This document shows, one piece after another, positions 8,972 to 16,821 of a DNA stretch of 33,537 bases. Made by a program: the position numbers and the translations under genes. Position 1 is the stretch's first letter; each line of letters begins with the position of its first letter. This DNA comes from Streptomyces sp. ISL-36 (GTDB taxonomy: Bacteria > Actinomycetota > Actinomycetes > Streptomycetales > Streptomycetaceae), in the NCBI RefSeq assembly GCF_018614205.1, contig NZ_JAGGOS010000070.1, positions 1 to 33,537 on the forward strand, read 5' to 3'. The notes under the pieces were generated by a model. The model saw nothing but the letters and a program-made list of their open reading frames with translations. It searched no databases and had not been told where the DNA came from.

Positions 8972-9897
8972 ACCTGCCGATGAAGGTGCCCGCCCCCGGG
9001 CTCCCCGCCCGGGTCCGGATCCATGAGGTCGGGCCGCGCGACGGACTCCAGAACGAGAAGACGGTCGTCCCGACCGCCGTGAAGGCGGAGTTCATCCGGC
9101 GGCTCGCAGACGCCGGGCTCTCCACGGTCGAGGCCACGAGCTTCGTCCATCCCCGGTGGGTGCCCCAACTCGCCGACGCCGAGGAGCTTCTCCCGCTCGT
9201 CAACGGCCTGCCCGTCCGCCTGCCCGTGCTCGTCCCCAACGAGCGGGGGCTCGACCGGGCCCTGGCCCTCGGCGCGCGCGAGATCGCGGTCTTCGCCTCC
9301 GCGACGGAGTCCTTCGCCAAGGCCAATCTCAACCGGACCGTCGACGAGGCCCTCGCCATGTTCGAGCCCGTCGTCACCCGCGCCATAGAGCAGGGCCTCA
9401 CCATCCGCGGCTATCTCTCGATGTGTTTCGGCGACCCCTGGGAGGGCGCGGTCCCCATCGAACAGGTCGTCCGGGTCACCAAGGCGCTCGCCGAGATGGG
9501 CTGTGACGAGCTGAGCCTCGGCGACACCATCGGCGTCGCCACCCCCGGCCACGTCCAGGCCCTGCTGTCGGCGCTGAACGAGGCCGGCGTCCCCACCTCT
9601 CGCCTCGCCGTGCACTTCCACGACACCTACGGCCAGGCCCTGTCCAACACGCTCGCCGCGCTGCGGCACGGCGTCACCACCGTCGACGCCTCCGCCGGGG
9701 GCCTCGGCGGCTGCCCGTACGCCAAGAGCGCCACCGGCAATCTCGCCACCGAGGACCTCGTGTGGATGCTCGACGGCCTCGGCATCGAGACCGGGGTCGA
9801 CCTGGCCGCCCTCACCGCCACGAGCGGATGGATGGCCGGACAACTGGGCCGCCCGAGCCCCTCCCGTACCGTCCGCGCCCTCTCCCACAAGGAGTGA
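8968..9897 (+). CDS. hmgL: Hydroxymethylglutaryl-CoA lyase
   Basis: A 309-residue TIM-barrel lyase that cleaves HMG-CoA to acetyl-CoA and acetoacetate, the last step of leucine breakdown. GTG 8968 is the start: GGGAGGAGG lies immediately upstream and GTGA overlaps the accA stop. The active-site segment VGPRDGLQNEK is at about 15-25, with Arg and Asp for metal and substrate. HFHDTYGQALSN carries the metal-binding histidines. The family signature GLGGCPYA near residue 249 carries the catalytic-loop cysteine (Cys249). No methylglutaconyl-CoA hydratase is encoded in this window, so that intermediate step must be supplied elsewhere. Confidence 0.93.
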   Translation: MNLPMKVPAPGLPARVRIHEVGPRDGLQNEKTVVPTAVKAEFIRRLADAGLSTVEATSFVHPRWVPQLADAEELLPLVNGLPVRLPVLVPNERGLDRALALGAREIAVFASATESFAKANLNRTVDEALAMFEPVVTRAIEQGLTIRGYLSMCFGDPWEGAVPIEQVVRVTKALAEMGCDELSLGDTIGVATPGHVQALLSALNEAGVPTSRLAVHFHDTYGQALSNTLAALRHGVTTVDASAGGLGGCPYAKSATGNLATEDLVWMLDGLGIETGVDLAALTATSGWMAGQLGRPSPSRTVRALSHKE

Positions 9898-9905
9898 CGA
9901 AACCC

Positions 9906-11066
9906 ATGTCCCTCGACCACCGGCTCTCCGAAGAGCACGAGGAACTCCGCCGCACCGTCGAGGAGTTCGCGCACGACGTCGTCGCACCGAAGATCGGCGA
10001 CTACTACGAACGGCACGAGTTCCCGTACGAGATCGTCCGCGAGATGGGCCGCATGGGCCTGTTCGGCCTGCCCTTCCCGGAGGAGTACGGCGGGATGGGC
10101 GGCGACTACCTCGCCCTCGGCATCGCGCTCGAGGAGCTCGCCCGGGTCGACTCCTCCGTGGCCATCACCCTGGAGGCGGGCGTCTCGCTCGGCGCGATGC
10201 CGGTCTACCGCTTCGGCACCGAGGAGCAGAAGCAGGAGTGGCTGCCCCGGATGTGCTCCGGCGAGATCCTGGGCGCGTTCGGTCTGACCGAGCCCGGCGC
10301 CGGTTCGGACGCGGGCGGCACCCGCACGACCGCCGTGCGCGACGGCGACGAGTGGGTCATCAACGGCTCGAAGTGCTTCATCACCAACTCGGGTACGGAC
10401 ATCACGGGCCTGGTCACGGTCACCGCCGTGACCGGCCGCAAGCCCGACGGCCGGCCGCTGATCTCCTCGATCATCGTGCCCTCCGGCACCCCCGGCTTCA
10501 CGGTGGCGGCGCCGTACTCCAAGGTCGGCTGGAACGCCTCGGACACCCGTGAGCTCTCCTTCGACGACGTACGGGTCCCGGCCGCCAACCTGCTGGGCGA
10601 GGAGGGGCGCGGCTACGCGCAGTTCCTCCGGATCCTGGACGAGGGGCGGATCGCGATCTCGGCGCTGGCGACCGGGCTCGCGCAGGGATGTGTCGACGAG
10701 TCGGTGAAGTACGCGAAGGAGCGGCACGCCTTCGGCCGGCCGATCGGCGACAACCAGGCCGTCCAGTTCAAGATCGCGGACATGGAGATGCGGGCGCACA
10801 TGGCCCGGATCGGCTGGCGGGACGCGGCGTCCCGGCTGGTGCTGGGCGAGCCGTTCAAGAAGGAGGCGGCGCTGGCGAAGCTGTACTCCTCCACAGTGGC
10901 GGTCGACAACGCCCGTGAGGCGACCCAGATCCACGGCGGATACGGCTTCATGAACGAGTATCCGGTGGCCCGGATGTGGCGCGACTCCAAGATCCTGGAG
11001 ATCGGCGAGGGCACGAGCGAGGTCCAGCGGATGCTGATCGCACGGGAGTTGGGACTTTCCGCCTGA
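9906..11066 (+). CDS. acdH: Acyl-CoA dehydrogenase of the leucine/branched-chain operon
   Basis: A 386-residue FAD-dependent acyl-CoA dehydrogenase, the fourth gene of the operon, with its ATG eight bases after the hmgL stop and AAGGAG across that stop. Motifs in order are LPFPEEYGGMGGDYLA, the FAD-contact segment GLTEPGAGSDAGGTRT, HAFGRPIGDNQAVQFKIADM, IHGGYGFMNEYPVARMWRD and the C-terminal IGEGTSEVQ. Glu368 in GEGTSE is the canonical short/medium-chain catalytic base, unlike the first dehydrogenase in this window. S. coelicolor AcdH occupies the same position and has been linked to branched-chain acyl-CoA oxidation; substrate preference here is inferred from that and the operon. Confidence 0.92.
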   Translation: MSLDHRLSEEHEELRRTVEEFAHDVVAPKIGDYYERHEFPYEIVREMGRMGLFGLPFPEEYGGMGGDYLALGIALEELARVDSSVAITLEAGVSLGAMPVYRFGTEEQKQEWLPRMCSGEILGAFGLTEPGAGSDAGGTRTTAVRDGDEWVINGSKCFITNSGTDITGLVTVTAVTGRKPDGRPLISSIIVPSGTPGFTVAAPYSKVGWNASDTRELSFDDVRVPAANLLGEEGRGYAQFLRILDEGRIAISALATGLAQGCVDESVKYAKERHAFGRPIGDNQAVQFKIADMEMRAHMARIGWRDAASRLVLGEPFKKEAALAKLYSSTVAVDNAREATQIHGGYGFMNEYPVARMWRDSKILEIGEGTSEVQRMLIARELGLSA

Positions 11067-11108
11067 CGGGACGAGCCCGCGACCGCTGCCCGGGGAGCCT
11101 GACGCGCT

Positions 11109-11642
11109 TCACGGCTGGTGGATGGCGGGCATCTCGGCGGTGATCCAGGCCAGTGCCTGGTCTCCGTCGGCGAACTCGGGCAGCGGAGCACCGGGGCCCG
11201 GTGCGGCGTAGACATGTTGTCCGGTAAGGGTGGCCTGGTCGGCCTGCCGAGTCGCCGCCCTGTACCACGTGACCATCCGCAGTAGGCCGGCCTGCCGCTC
11301 GTCGGGGCTTTCCTCCTGCTCGGCGCGCTCGGCGGCGAACTCGCCGAGCAGATCGTGGAAGCGGTAGGCACCGGCGCCGGGTTCTGCAGGAGATGGGCGC
11401 CGACCAGGATGTCGAGCAGGTCGAGGGTTCCCTCCACCGGGTGATCGAGGAGGGCGGAGGCCGCCTCGACGGAGAAGGGTGGGCGGGCCAAAGCCCCAGG
11501 CGGCGGAAGGCCGCGGCCGCGTCGCGCTCCGCCTGCCGGGGGCTGGCGCGCAGGGCCTGGTAGCTCATCAGGAAGACCTGCCCGACGTCCATGTGGTCGA
11601 GGCTGAGTGCGGTGAGCCGGTGCCAGGCCCGTCCTGGGGCGT
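11109..11642 (-). pseudogene. Decayed AfsR/SARP-type NB-ARC regulator fragment
   Basis: Three minus-strand frames read through parts of an AfsR-like NB-ARC helical region. The first piece (about 11642-11490) gives DVGQVFLMSYQALRASPRQA then AFRRLGLWP. A frame change gives FSVEAASALLDHPVEGTL then DLLDILVGAHLLQNPAP. A second change gives YRFHDLLGEFAAERAEQEE, followed by a run ending at a TGA (11109-11111). The order matches winged-helix/NB-ARC C-terminal segments in which RFHDLLREYA-like motifs are typical. There is no start, no DNA-binding or nucleotide-binding part, and two frameshifts, so it is a remnant. Its 5' end abuts an unrelated FG-GAP fragment, implying a rearrangement junction near 11640. 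Confidence 0.75.
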
Positions 11643-11816
11643 TGGGACGGCGGCACCGACCAGATCGGTGTCTACATGCCCGACACCGCCGAGTTCTACC
11701 TGCGCCACGCCGACGGCGCCGTCACGTCCTTCGCCTTCGGCGACGCCGGCGACATCCCGGTAACCGGCGACTGAGACGGCGACGGCTACGCCACCCAGGG
11801 CATCGTCAGGAGCTGA
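11643..11816 (+). pseudogene. FG-GAP/VCBS-like repeat fragment with internal stop
   Basis: The plus strand encodes WDGGTDQIGVYMPDTAEFYL, then RHADGAVTSFAFGDAGDIPV, then TGD, a TGA (11772-11774) where Trp would be expected (GDWDGDG), and DGDGYATQGIVRS before TGA 11814-11816. This is the repeat found at the C-termini of many Streptomyces extracellular proteins. No start or signal peptide precedes it, and the segment is joined directly to the antisense NB-ARC remnant. It differs in type from the repeats of the intact downstream protein. Confidence 0.75.
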
Positions 11817-11924
11817 GAGGGTGACCAAGACGCCCTTGGAACCACACACCATACGGCGGCCCGTCACAGAACGAGTGAAAGCAGGCCATAACCCAATGTC
11901 CGCCCAACGATTCGAGGATCTCCG

Positions 11925-14900
11925 TTGCGCAAGCCAATAGCCTTCGGTGTCATCCTGGCGACCTTCTTCATGACCATGTTGACCGGTATGGCGCCGGCCT
12001 CCGTCGCCCTCGCACCAGCAGCAGCAGCTTCAACCGCGTTCACCGCCGTCACCCCGCAGACCGCGGCCCCGGTCCGTGTGATGTCGTACAACCTGTGCGG
12101 CGGTGCCAGTTGGTGCCAGTGGGAAGGACAGGTCGCCCCCAGGGTGACGGCGACCCGGACCGAGGTCGACAAGTGGCACCCGCAGCTCATCTTCTTCTCG
12201 GAGATCTGCGCACCCCAGTACGACGGGATCCTGACGAACCTCAGCGCACTCGGGTATCGCGGGGTCTACGTGAAGACCGGGGAGACCGGGCGCTGCGACT
12301 CCAAGGGGCAAGGGACATCGACGAGTGAGGGCATCGCTCTGATGACCCTCGGTGCCGATCCCGGTCCGGCGTCCCGGATCTGGGACTTCGGAGAGCACTC
12401 CGCGGGGGACGACAGCAAGATGCTCTGTGCTGACACCACCCTGCTGACCCGAGCGGTCAAGGCATGCACCTTCCACCCGAGCCCGAACGTCGATTCCAAC
12501 GTGTGCCCGGCCGGGTCGGCGTCGCCGCAGTGCTGGGGAACCCCGGCCGACCGGATGGTCCGGGCCGCCCGGCAGGTCATGGACCCGTGGACCGCCGCGG
12601 GGACACCGGTGGTCTTCGGCGGTGACCTGAACCTCCTGCCCGAGTCGGCCGGCATGGACAACTTCTACAGCCACTCGGGCGGGTCTGGACGGTTCGTCGA
12701 AGCCGACGAGGTCAACACGGACCAGTACGGCTCGGTCTGCGCCCCGTCGGCCCCACGCTGCAGGAGCGGCGCGGTGACGTACGACATCGGCAAGTCGAGC
12801 CAGTCGAAGATCGACTACGCCTTCTTCGACGCCCGGAACTTCACCGCGGCGGGCGCCGCCGTCGACCCGACCCCCGAAGTCTCCGATCACGGAGCGATGA
12901 TCGGTACCGCGCGCTGGACGGGCTGTGGCAATCCGGCCATGCCGAACAAGGACCTCAACCCCTGTGGCACCGGCGCCAACTCCTCCCAGCGTGTGGACGT
13001 CACCGGTGACGGCCGGGACGATGTCGTCGCCCTGTACGACGACGGCAACGGCACGTCCGGTCTGTGGGTGTGGAGCGCGCTCGCGGGCGGCGGCTTCGCC
13101 GCTCCGGTGCGGTGGTGGCAGAGCGCGCCCGGTGCACTTGACTGGTCGCGCAGCAAGCTCGTCGCCGGGGACTTCACCGGTGACGGCAAGTCCGACGTCG
13201 CGGTGCTGTACAACTCCGGAGGGTATCCGGACGGTGCGCGGGCGACCTCGCTGCTGACGTTCACCTCGACGGGCAGCTCGTTCAGCGCGCCGGTGACCGC
13301 CTGGGCTTCGTCGGGCAGCTGGACCTGGGCCTACAGCAAGCCGGTCAGCGGTGACTTCAACGGCGACGGGAAGACCGACATCGGTGTTCTCTACGACGGC
13401 AGCCCGGACGGGGCCAGCCCCCGGGTCACCAAGTTCTTCACCTTCACCTCGACGGGCGCCGGGTTCACCGCTCCGGCCGTGGGCTGGGACAGCAGCAGCC
13501 CGAACATCGGCAGCTGGACCTGGTCCTACAGCAAGCCCCTGACCGGTGACTTCAACGGCGACGGCAAGACCGACCTGGCGATGTTCTACAACGACAACCC
13601 GGGCACCAGTGGGATCGGAGCGTCCTCCATCCGACTGCTGACCTCGACGGGATCCGGGTTCAACACGCCCAGTACCGCGTGGAGCAGCTCGACGGTCGGC
13701 AGCTTCACCTGGGCCTACAGCAAACCGGTCACCGGCGACTTCAACGGCGACGGGAAGACGGACGTAGGCGTCCTCTACGACAGCAGCCCGGACGGCACCT
13801 TCCCCCGGGTCACCAAGTTCTTCACGTTCACCTCCAGCGGCACCACCTTCGCGGACCCGGTCAGCGCATGGAACAGCAGCAACCCGAACATCGGCAGCTG
13901 GACCTGGGCCTCCAGCACCCCGGTGACCGGGGACTTCAACGCGGACGGCAGGTCCGACCTCGCCGTCCTGTACGACCAGGGCGACTTCAGCTCCGGCCTG
14001 TGGCAGTTCCTCTCGACCGGCCCGGCGCTTGCCGCACCGACGAAGAGCTGGGACTCCGGATCGTGGAACACCTCTACGTCCAAGACCGTCTCGGGCGACT
14101 TCGACGGTGACGGCAGAGGCGACGTCGCGATCCTGCACGATGACGGCAAGGACAGCGACGGCGCCAACCACGCGAGCCTGTGGCGGCTCAAGTCCACGCC
14201 GTCAGGTCTGGCTCCCGCCGTCAAGGTGTGGGACAGCGGCCCGCGGTGGACGTGGACCAGCAGCACCCCGGTGGCCGGGGACTTCAACGGGGACGGCCGC
14301 AGCGACATCGCCGTGCTCTACAACGTCGACAGCAACGAGACCCAGCTCTACACCTTCTACTCCAACGGCGGCGGCTTCAACGCGCCCGTCGCCTCGTGGC
14401 CGCCGAGTACGGCATGGAACGCCAACACGTCCAAGCCGGTGGCCGGAGACTTCGACGGAGACGGCAAGGACGACCTCGGGATCCTCTACGAGAGCGAGAA
14501 CGCCGATCTGAGGGGCCTGTGGGAACTGTTCTCCACGGGCAGCGGGTTCCAGGCGCCCAAACGCACCTGGCCGGCGGCCACCGGCTGGTCCTTCTCCGGC
14601 CTCCATGCGGTGGCGGGGGACTTCAACGGCGACGGCAAGGACGACCTCGCGGTCAAGCACGGTGCCGCGAGCGAACTCGTACGCTTCACCTCCACCGGCT
14701 CGGGCATGTCGGCCCCGACCACCGTCGCCCCCGGCGTCACCGGTTCACCCGTCGTCGTGGGCCCGCGTACGGGCACCGCGTCCCTCGCACTGATCGGTAC
14801 GGTGAACGGCACTACCGCCGTCAGGACAGTGACCCCCTTCGGTCTGTCGGTCATCTGGACCACCACCGGTTCGTGGCGCCCCGGCGCGAGTCCCGTGCTG

Positions 14901-15071
14901 ACCGGGGACGTCAACGCTGACGGACAGACCGACCTCGTCGCCCTGTCCGGCGACGCGACCACCGGCACCGCCGGGTTCTGGACCCTCCGGTCTTCCACGA
15001 ACGGCACTCTGGACCAGCCCGTCCTGTCGCAGCCGGGCGCTTTCAGCGCGCGGATGATCAGCGTCGTCTGA
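11925..15071 (+). CDS. Secreted endonuclease/exonuclease/phosphatase (EEP) domain protein with FG-GAP repeats
   Basis: A 1048-residue exported protein. TTG 11925 is the start: GAGG at 11914-11917 is well spaced and the first 36 residues form a signal peptide ending in an Ala-rich stretch. Residues about 48-332 are a complete EEP (DNase I-like) domain: Asn56 (SYNLCG), Glu93 (FFSEIC), His184, Asp234 and Asn236 (GDLNLLP), Asp297 (KIDYAFF), Asp321-His322 (SDHG). A Cys-containing linker leads to an FG-GAP/VCBS-like region (about 355-1040) with eleven calcium-binding DxxxDGxxD motifs such as DFNGDGKTD. It probably cleaves phosphodiesters or phospholipids outside the cell; the substrate is unknown. 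A 384-bp period shows recent internal duplication. No sortase signal is present. Confidence 0.9.
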   Translation: MRKPIAFGVILATFFMTMLTGMAPASVALAPAAAASTAFTAVTPQTAAPVRVMSYNLCGGASWCQWEGQVAPRVTATRTEVDKWHPQLIFFSEICAPQYDGILTNLSALGYRGVYVKTGETGRCDSKGQGTSTSEGIALMTLGADPGPASRIWDFGEHSAGDDSKMLCADTTLLTRAVKACTFHPSPNVDSNVCPAGSASPQCWGTPADRMVRAARQVMDPWTAAGTPVVFGGDLNLLPESAGMDNFYSHSGGSGRFVEADEVNTDQYGSVCAPSAPRCRSGAVTYDIGKSSQSKIDYAFFDARNFTAAGAAVDPTPEVSDHGAMIGTARWTGCGNPAMPNKDLNPCGTGANSSQRVDVTGDGRDDVVALYDDGNGTSGLWVWSALAGGGFAAPVRWWQSAPGALDWSRSKLVAGDFTGDGKSDVAVLYNSGGYPDGARATSLLTFTSTGSSFSAPVTAWASSGSWTWAYSKPVSGDFNGDGKTDIGVLYDGSPDGASPRVTKFFTFTSTGAGFTAPAVGWDSSSPNIGSWTWSYSKPLTGDFNGDGKTDLAMFYNDNPGTSGIGASSIRLLTSTGSGFNTPSTAWSSSTVGSFTWAYSKPVTGDFNGDGKTDVGVLYDSSPDGTFPRVTKFFTFTSSGTTFADPVSAWNSSNPNIGSWTWASSTPVTGDFNADGRSDLAVLYDQGDFSSGLWQFLSTGPALAAPTKSWDSGSWNTSTSKTVSGDFDGDGRGDVAILHDDGKDSDGANHASLWRLKSTPSGLAPAVKVWDSGPRWTWTSSTPVAGDFNGDGRSDIAVLYNVDSNETQLYTFYSNGGGFNAPVASWPPSTAWNANTSKPVAGDFDGDGKDDLGILYESENADLRGLWELFSTGSGFQAPKRTWPAATGWSFSGLHAVAGDFNGDGKDDLAVKHGAASELVRFTSTGSGMSAPTTVAPGVTGSPVVVGPRTGTASLALIGTVNGTTAVRTVTPFGLSVIWTTTGSWRPGASPVLTGDVNADGQTDLVALSGDATTGTAGFWTLRSSTNGTLDQPVLSQPGAFSARMISVV
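13321..14090 (+). repeat. Internal 384-bp tandem duplication in FG-GAP region
   Basis: Segments starting near 13321 and 13705 encode near-identical 128-residue units: GSWTWAYSKPVSGDFNGDGK versus GSFTWAYSKPVTGDFNGDGK, then PRVTKFFTFTS and NIGSWTW in both. Matching nucleotides are offset by 384 bp (13389 to 13773). End coordinates are approximate. Confidence 0.75.
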
Positions 15072-15093
15072 CTCCTCCCAGGTGCTGACTGCC

Positions 15094-15122
15094 GGCCCGG
15101 AGCCTCGTCGAGGCTCCGGGCC
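15094..15122. terminator. Bidirectional stem-loop terminator
   Basis: The perfect 13-bp arms GGCCCGGAGCCTC and GAGGCTCCGGGCC enclose a 3-nt loop between convergent genes (EEP protein and DUF397 gene). Confidence 0.8.
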
Positions 15123-15155
15123 GCGCCGCCCATGGGGCCGGACCCGCCGCCACGG

Positions 15156-15434
15156 TCAGCCCAGGCGCCCCTCGGCCGTCGCGGTCACGAACGCGGCGAA
15201 CGCGGCCGGCGTGGCCAGGAAGGCGGGGCCCTCGGGGTTCTTGGAGTCCCGTACGGCGACGTGGGCGGCGAGATCGGCGACCTCGACGCAGTCGCCGCCG
15301 GTGTCGCCGCTGTACGTGGACTTGCGCCAGTCGGCGGTGCCGATCGGGGCGCACTCGACACACTCGCCGCCGGTGTTGCCGCTGTAGCTGGACTTACGCC
15401 ACCGCGCGCTGGTCAGGCCCTGGTTGGTCCCCAT
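15156..15434 (-). CDS. DUF397 protein with a duplicated N-terminal half-motif
   Basis: A 92-residue acidic protein of the DUF397 family, small partners of WhiJ-type regulators in Streptomyces. The family core WRKSSYSGNTGGECVE is followed by a second copy, WRKSTYSGDTGGDCVEVA. It then completes with VAVRDSKNPEGP and a C-terminal helix ending FAAFVTATAEGRLG, so the first half of the domain is duplicated. The ATG at 15434 lies 41 bases inside the 3' end of the HTH gene, meaning the pair is co-transcribed and probably translationally coupled. DUF397 proteins are thought to modulate the adjacent HTH regulator; the biochemical role is not settled. Confidence 0.88.
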   Translation of the reverse strand: MGTNQGLTSARWRKSSYSGNTGGECVECAPIGTADWRKSTYSGDTGGDCVEVADLAAHVAVRDSKNPEGPAFLATPAAFAAFVTATAEGRLG

Positions 15435-16242
15435 AACGTTCCTCCATCACGCGCATGATCAGTTCCGCCGAATCCTCCACGGAGAGGGCGGACGCCTGCA
15501 AGTGAGCGTAACGAAGAGCGGCCTCTTTGACCGTGTCGGGATTCGCGGTCATGTGCCCCGCGATGAGGTCCTCCGTGTAGACGATGTCCGGATCACCGTC
15601 GAACCGCATCGCAGTGAACGAGCCGATCAGGCTTGCGTGCTCACCCGCCGCGAAGGGCAGCACCTGGATCCGCAGCCAGCGGCTGGCTCGAAAGCCCAAC
15701 ACGTGGGCGAGTTGGTTTCGCATGACCTCCCGGCCTCCGATCGGCCGATGCAATGCCGCCTCATCCAGAACGACCCAGGCCATGGGCGGATGCTCCCGGC
15801 TCAGGATGCGCTGGCGCTCCATCCGAGCGGCCACCAGCCCTTCGAGGTCGTCGGGCAAGCCGGTTGCCAGGACTGCCCGCGCGTACTCCTCCGTCTGGAG
15901 GAGGCCGTAGACCATTTGAGACTGGTACGTCGAGATGTACGTCGCCTTCGCCTCCATCTCCGCGTACGGCTGGAACCAGTTCGGCAGCTGGCTCTTCAGA
16001 ACCAGCCCCACCAGCCGCGAGAACACCCCGCCCGTCATCAGCGCCGCGTCCAGCTGCTCCGAGAACCGCCGCGTCGGGACCTTCTTCGCCGTCTCTATCT
16101 GGCCGATCAGCGACGCCGTGCAGAAGACGATGTCACCCAACTGTGCCTGGTTGAGGTTCGCCTCCTCCCTCAGGCGGCGGAGCTCCGCTCCGTAGTAGTC
16201 CAGCGGAGACGCGCTGGGATCGAGGCTGCGGATGTTGACCAC
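15394..16242 (-). CDS. WhiJ-type XRE/DUF5753 transcriptional regulator
   Basis: A 282-residue regulator if GTG 16242 is used. GGGGGTGG upstream supports this start, and homologues typically begin near NIRSLDPSASPLDYYG; ATG 16269 gives 291 residues. The N-terminal XRE HTH spans about 15-70 (YYGAELRRLREEANLNQAQL then SLIGQIETAKKVPTRRFSEQ). The rest is the DUF5753 domain, with IVYGLLQTEEYARAV-like and MAWVVLDEAALHRPIGG segments. It is divergent from the ATPase gene and overlaps the DUF397 gene, the standard three-gene arrangement related to whiJ. Such sets control development or antibiotic timing in Streptomyces; targets here are unknown. Confidence 0.88.
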   Translation of the reverse strand: MVNIRSLDPSASPLDYYGAELRRLREEANLNQAQLGDIVFCTASLIGQIETAKKVPTRRFSEQLDAALMTGGVFSRLVGLVLKSQLPNWFQPYAEMEAKATYISTYQSQMVYGLLQTEEYARAVLATGLPDDLEGLVAARMERQRILSREHPPMAWVVLDEAALHRPIGGREVMRNQLAHVLGFRASRWLRIQVLPFAAGEHASLIGSFTAMRFDGDPDIVYTEDLIAGHMTANPDTVKEAALRYAHLQASALSVEDSAELIMRVMEERYGDQPGPDQRAVA

Positions 16243-16326
16243 GACGAGGCCACCCCCAAGCTCACGCATCGCTGCGTTCGTTTCGGTCCGTAGCCGAGCG
16301 TAACCATCCCGCCCCACCCTGGTGGC

Positions 16327-16743
16327 ATGAATCACGCAACTGACCTCTATCCGACCGAACTTCAGGCGAGCTACCGCATGGGCTTCACCGTCGGTGAGCA
16401 CTCCGCCGGTCACATGCGCCGCATCCTGCGCATGTTCCTCAGCCGCTGGGGGCTCGACCACCTCACCGACGCCGCCGAGCTCGCGCTCACCGAGCTCGTC
16501 GCCAATGTCGTACGGCACGTCCCCGGACGGCGCTGCACCGTGCTGATCCTGCGTGAGCCGCACGGTCTCCGCGTGGAGGTGGCCGACACGGCACCCGGGC
16601 CGCTGTACGCCAAGGCGGTGGAGCCGCTCGCGGAGGGCGGGCGCGGGCTCACGCTCGTCGAGGCCGTGACGGACCGATGGGGGGTGGAGCCGTCCGCCGG
16701 CGGCAAGACGGTGTGGTTCGAGTGCGACTCCCACCCCTACTGA
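16327..16743 (+). CDS. Anti-sigma-factor-like ATP-binding protein (HATPase_c, RsbW type)
   Basis: A 138-residue GHKL ATPase-fold protein. The N-box ELVANVVRH is at about residues 56-64. The G1 region is VADTAPG, and the G2-like loop EGGRGLTLV and the closing strand GGKTVWFE follow. There is no phosphoacceptor His or sensor domain, so it resembles the stand-alone ATP-binding regulators that accompany WhiJ/DUF397 pairs. It is divergently transcribed from the HTH gene across about 84 bp. No clear ribosome site precedes the ATG. Its end lies six bases before the desE iron box, marking the right edge of accessory segment 1. Confidence 0.85.
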   Translation: MNHATDLYPTELQASYRMGFTVGEHSAGHMRRILRMFLSRWGLDHLTDAAELALTELVANVVRHVPGRRCTVLILREPHGLRVEVADTAPGPLYAKAVEPLAEGGRGLTLVEAVTDRWGVEPSAGGKTVWFECDSHPY

Positions 16744-16749
16744 TCCACG

Positions 16750-16768
16750 TGAGGTTAGGCTAACCTAC
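16750..16768. promoter_or_regulatory. Iron box (DmdR/IdeR operator) for desEF
   Basis: TGAGGTTAGGCTAACCTAC is a 19-bp near-palindrome matching the DtxR-family consensus TTAGGTTAGSCTAACCTAA except at the outer positions. It lies 53 bp before the desE start, so ferric-siderophore uptake should be repressed when iron is plentiful. Confidence 0.9.
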
Positions 16769-16821
16769 CCTCGACTTGCCCAGGCCGAACGAACCCGGCA
16801 CGTATCGAAAGCGACTTCGCC

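Noticed and set aside
11896..11940. 14-codon upstream frame (MSAQRFEDLRCASQ) overlapping the TTG start of the EEP protein
   Set aside because: It could be a regulatory leader, but there is no ribosome binding site or other evidence beyond an ATG.
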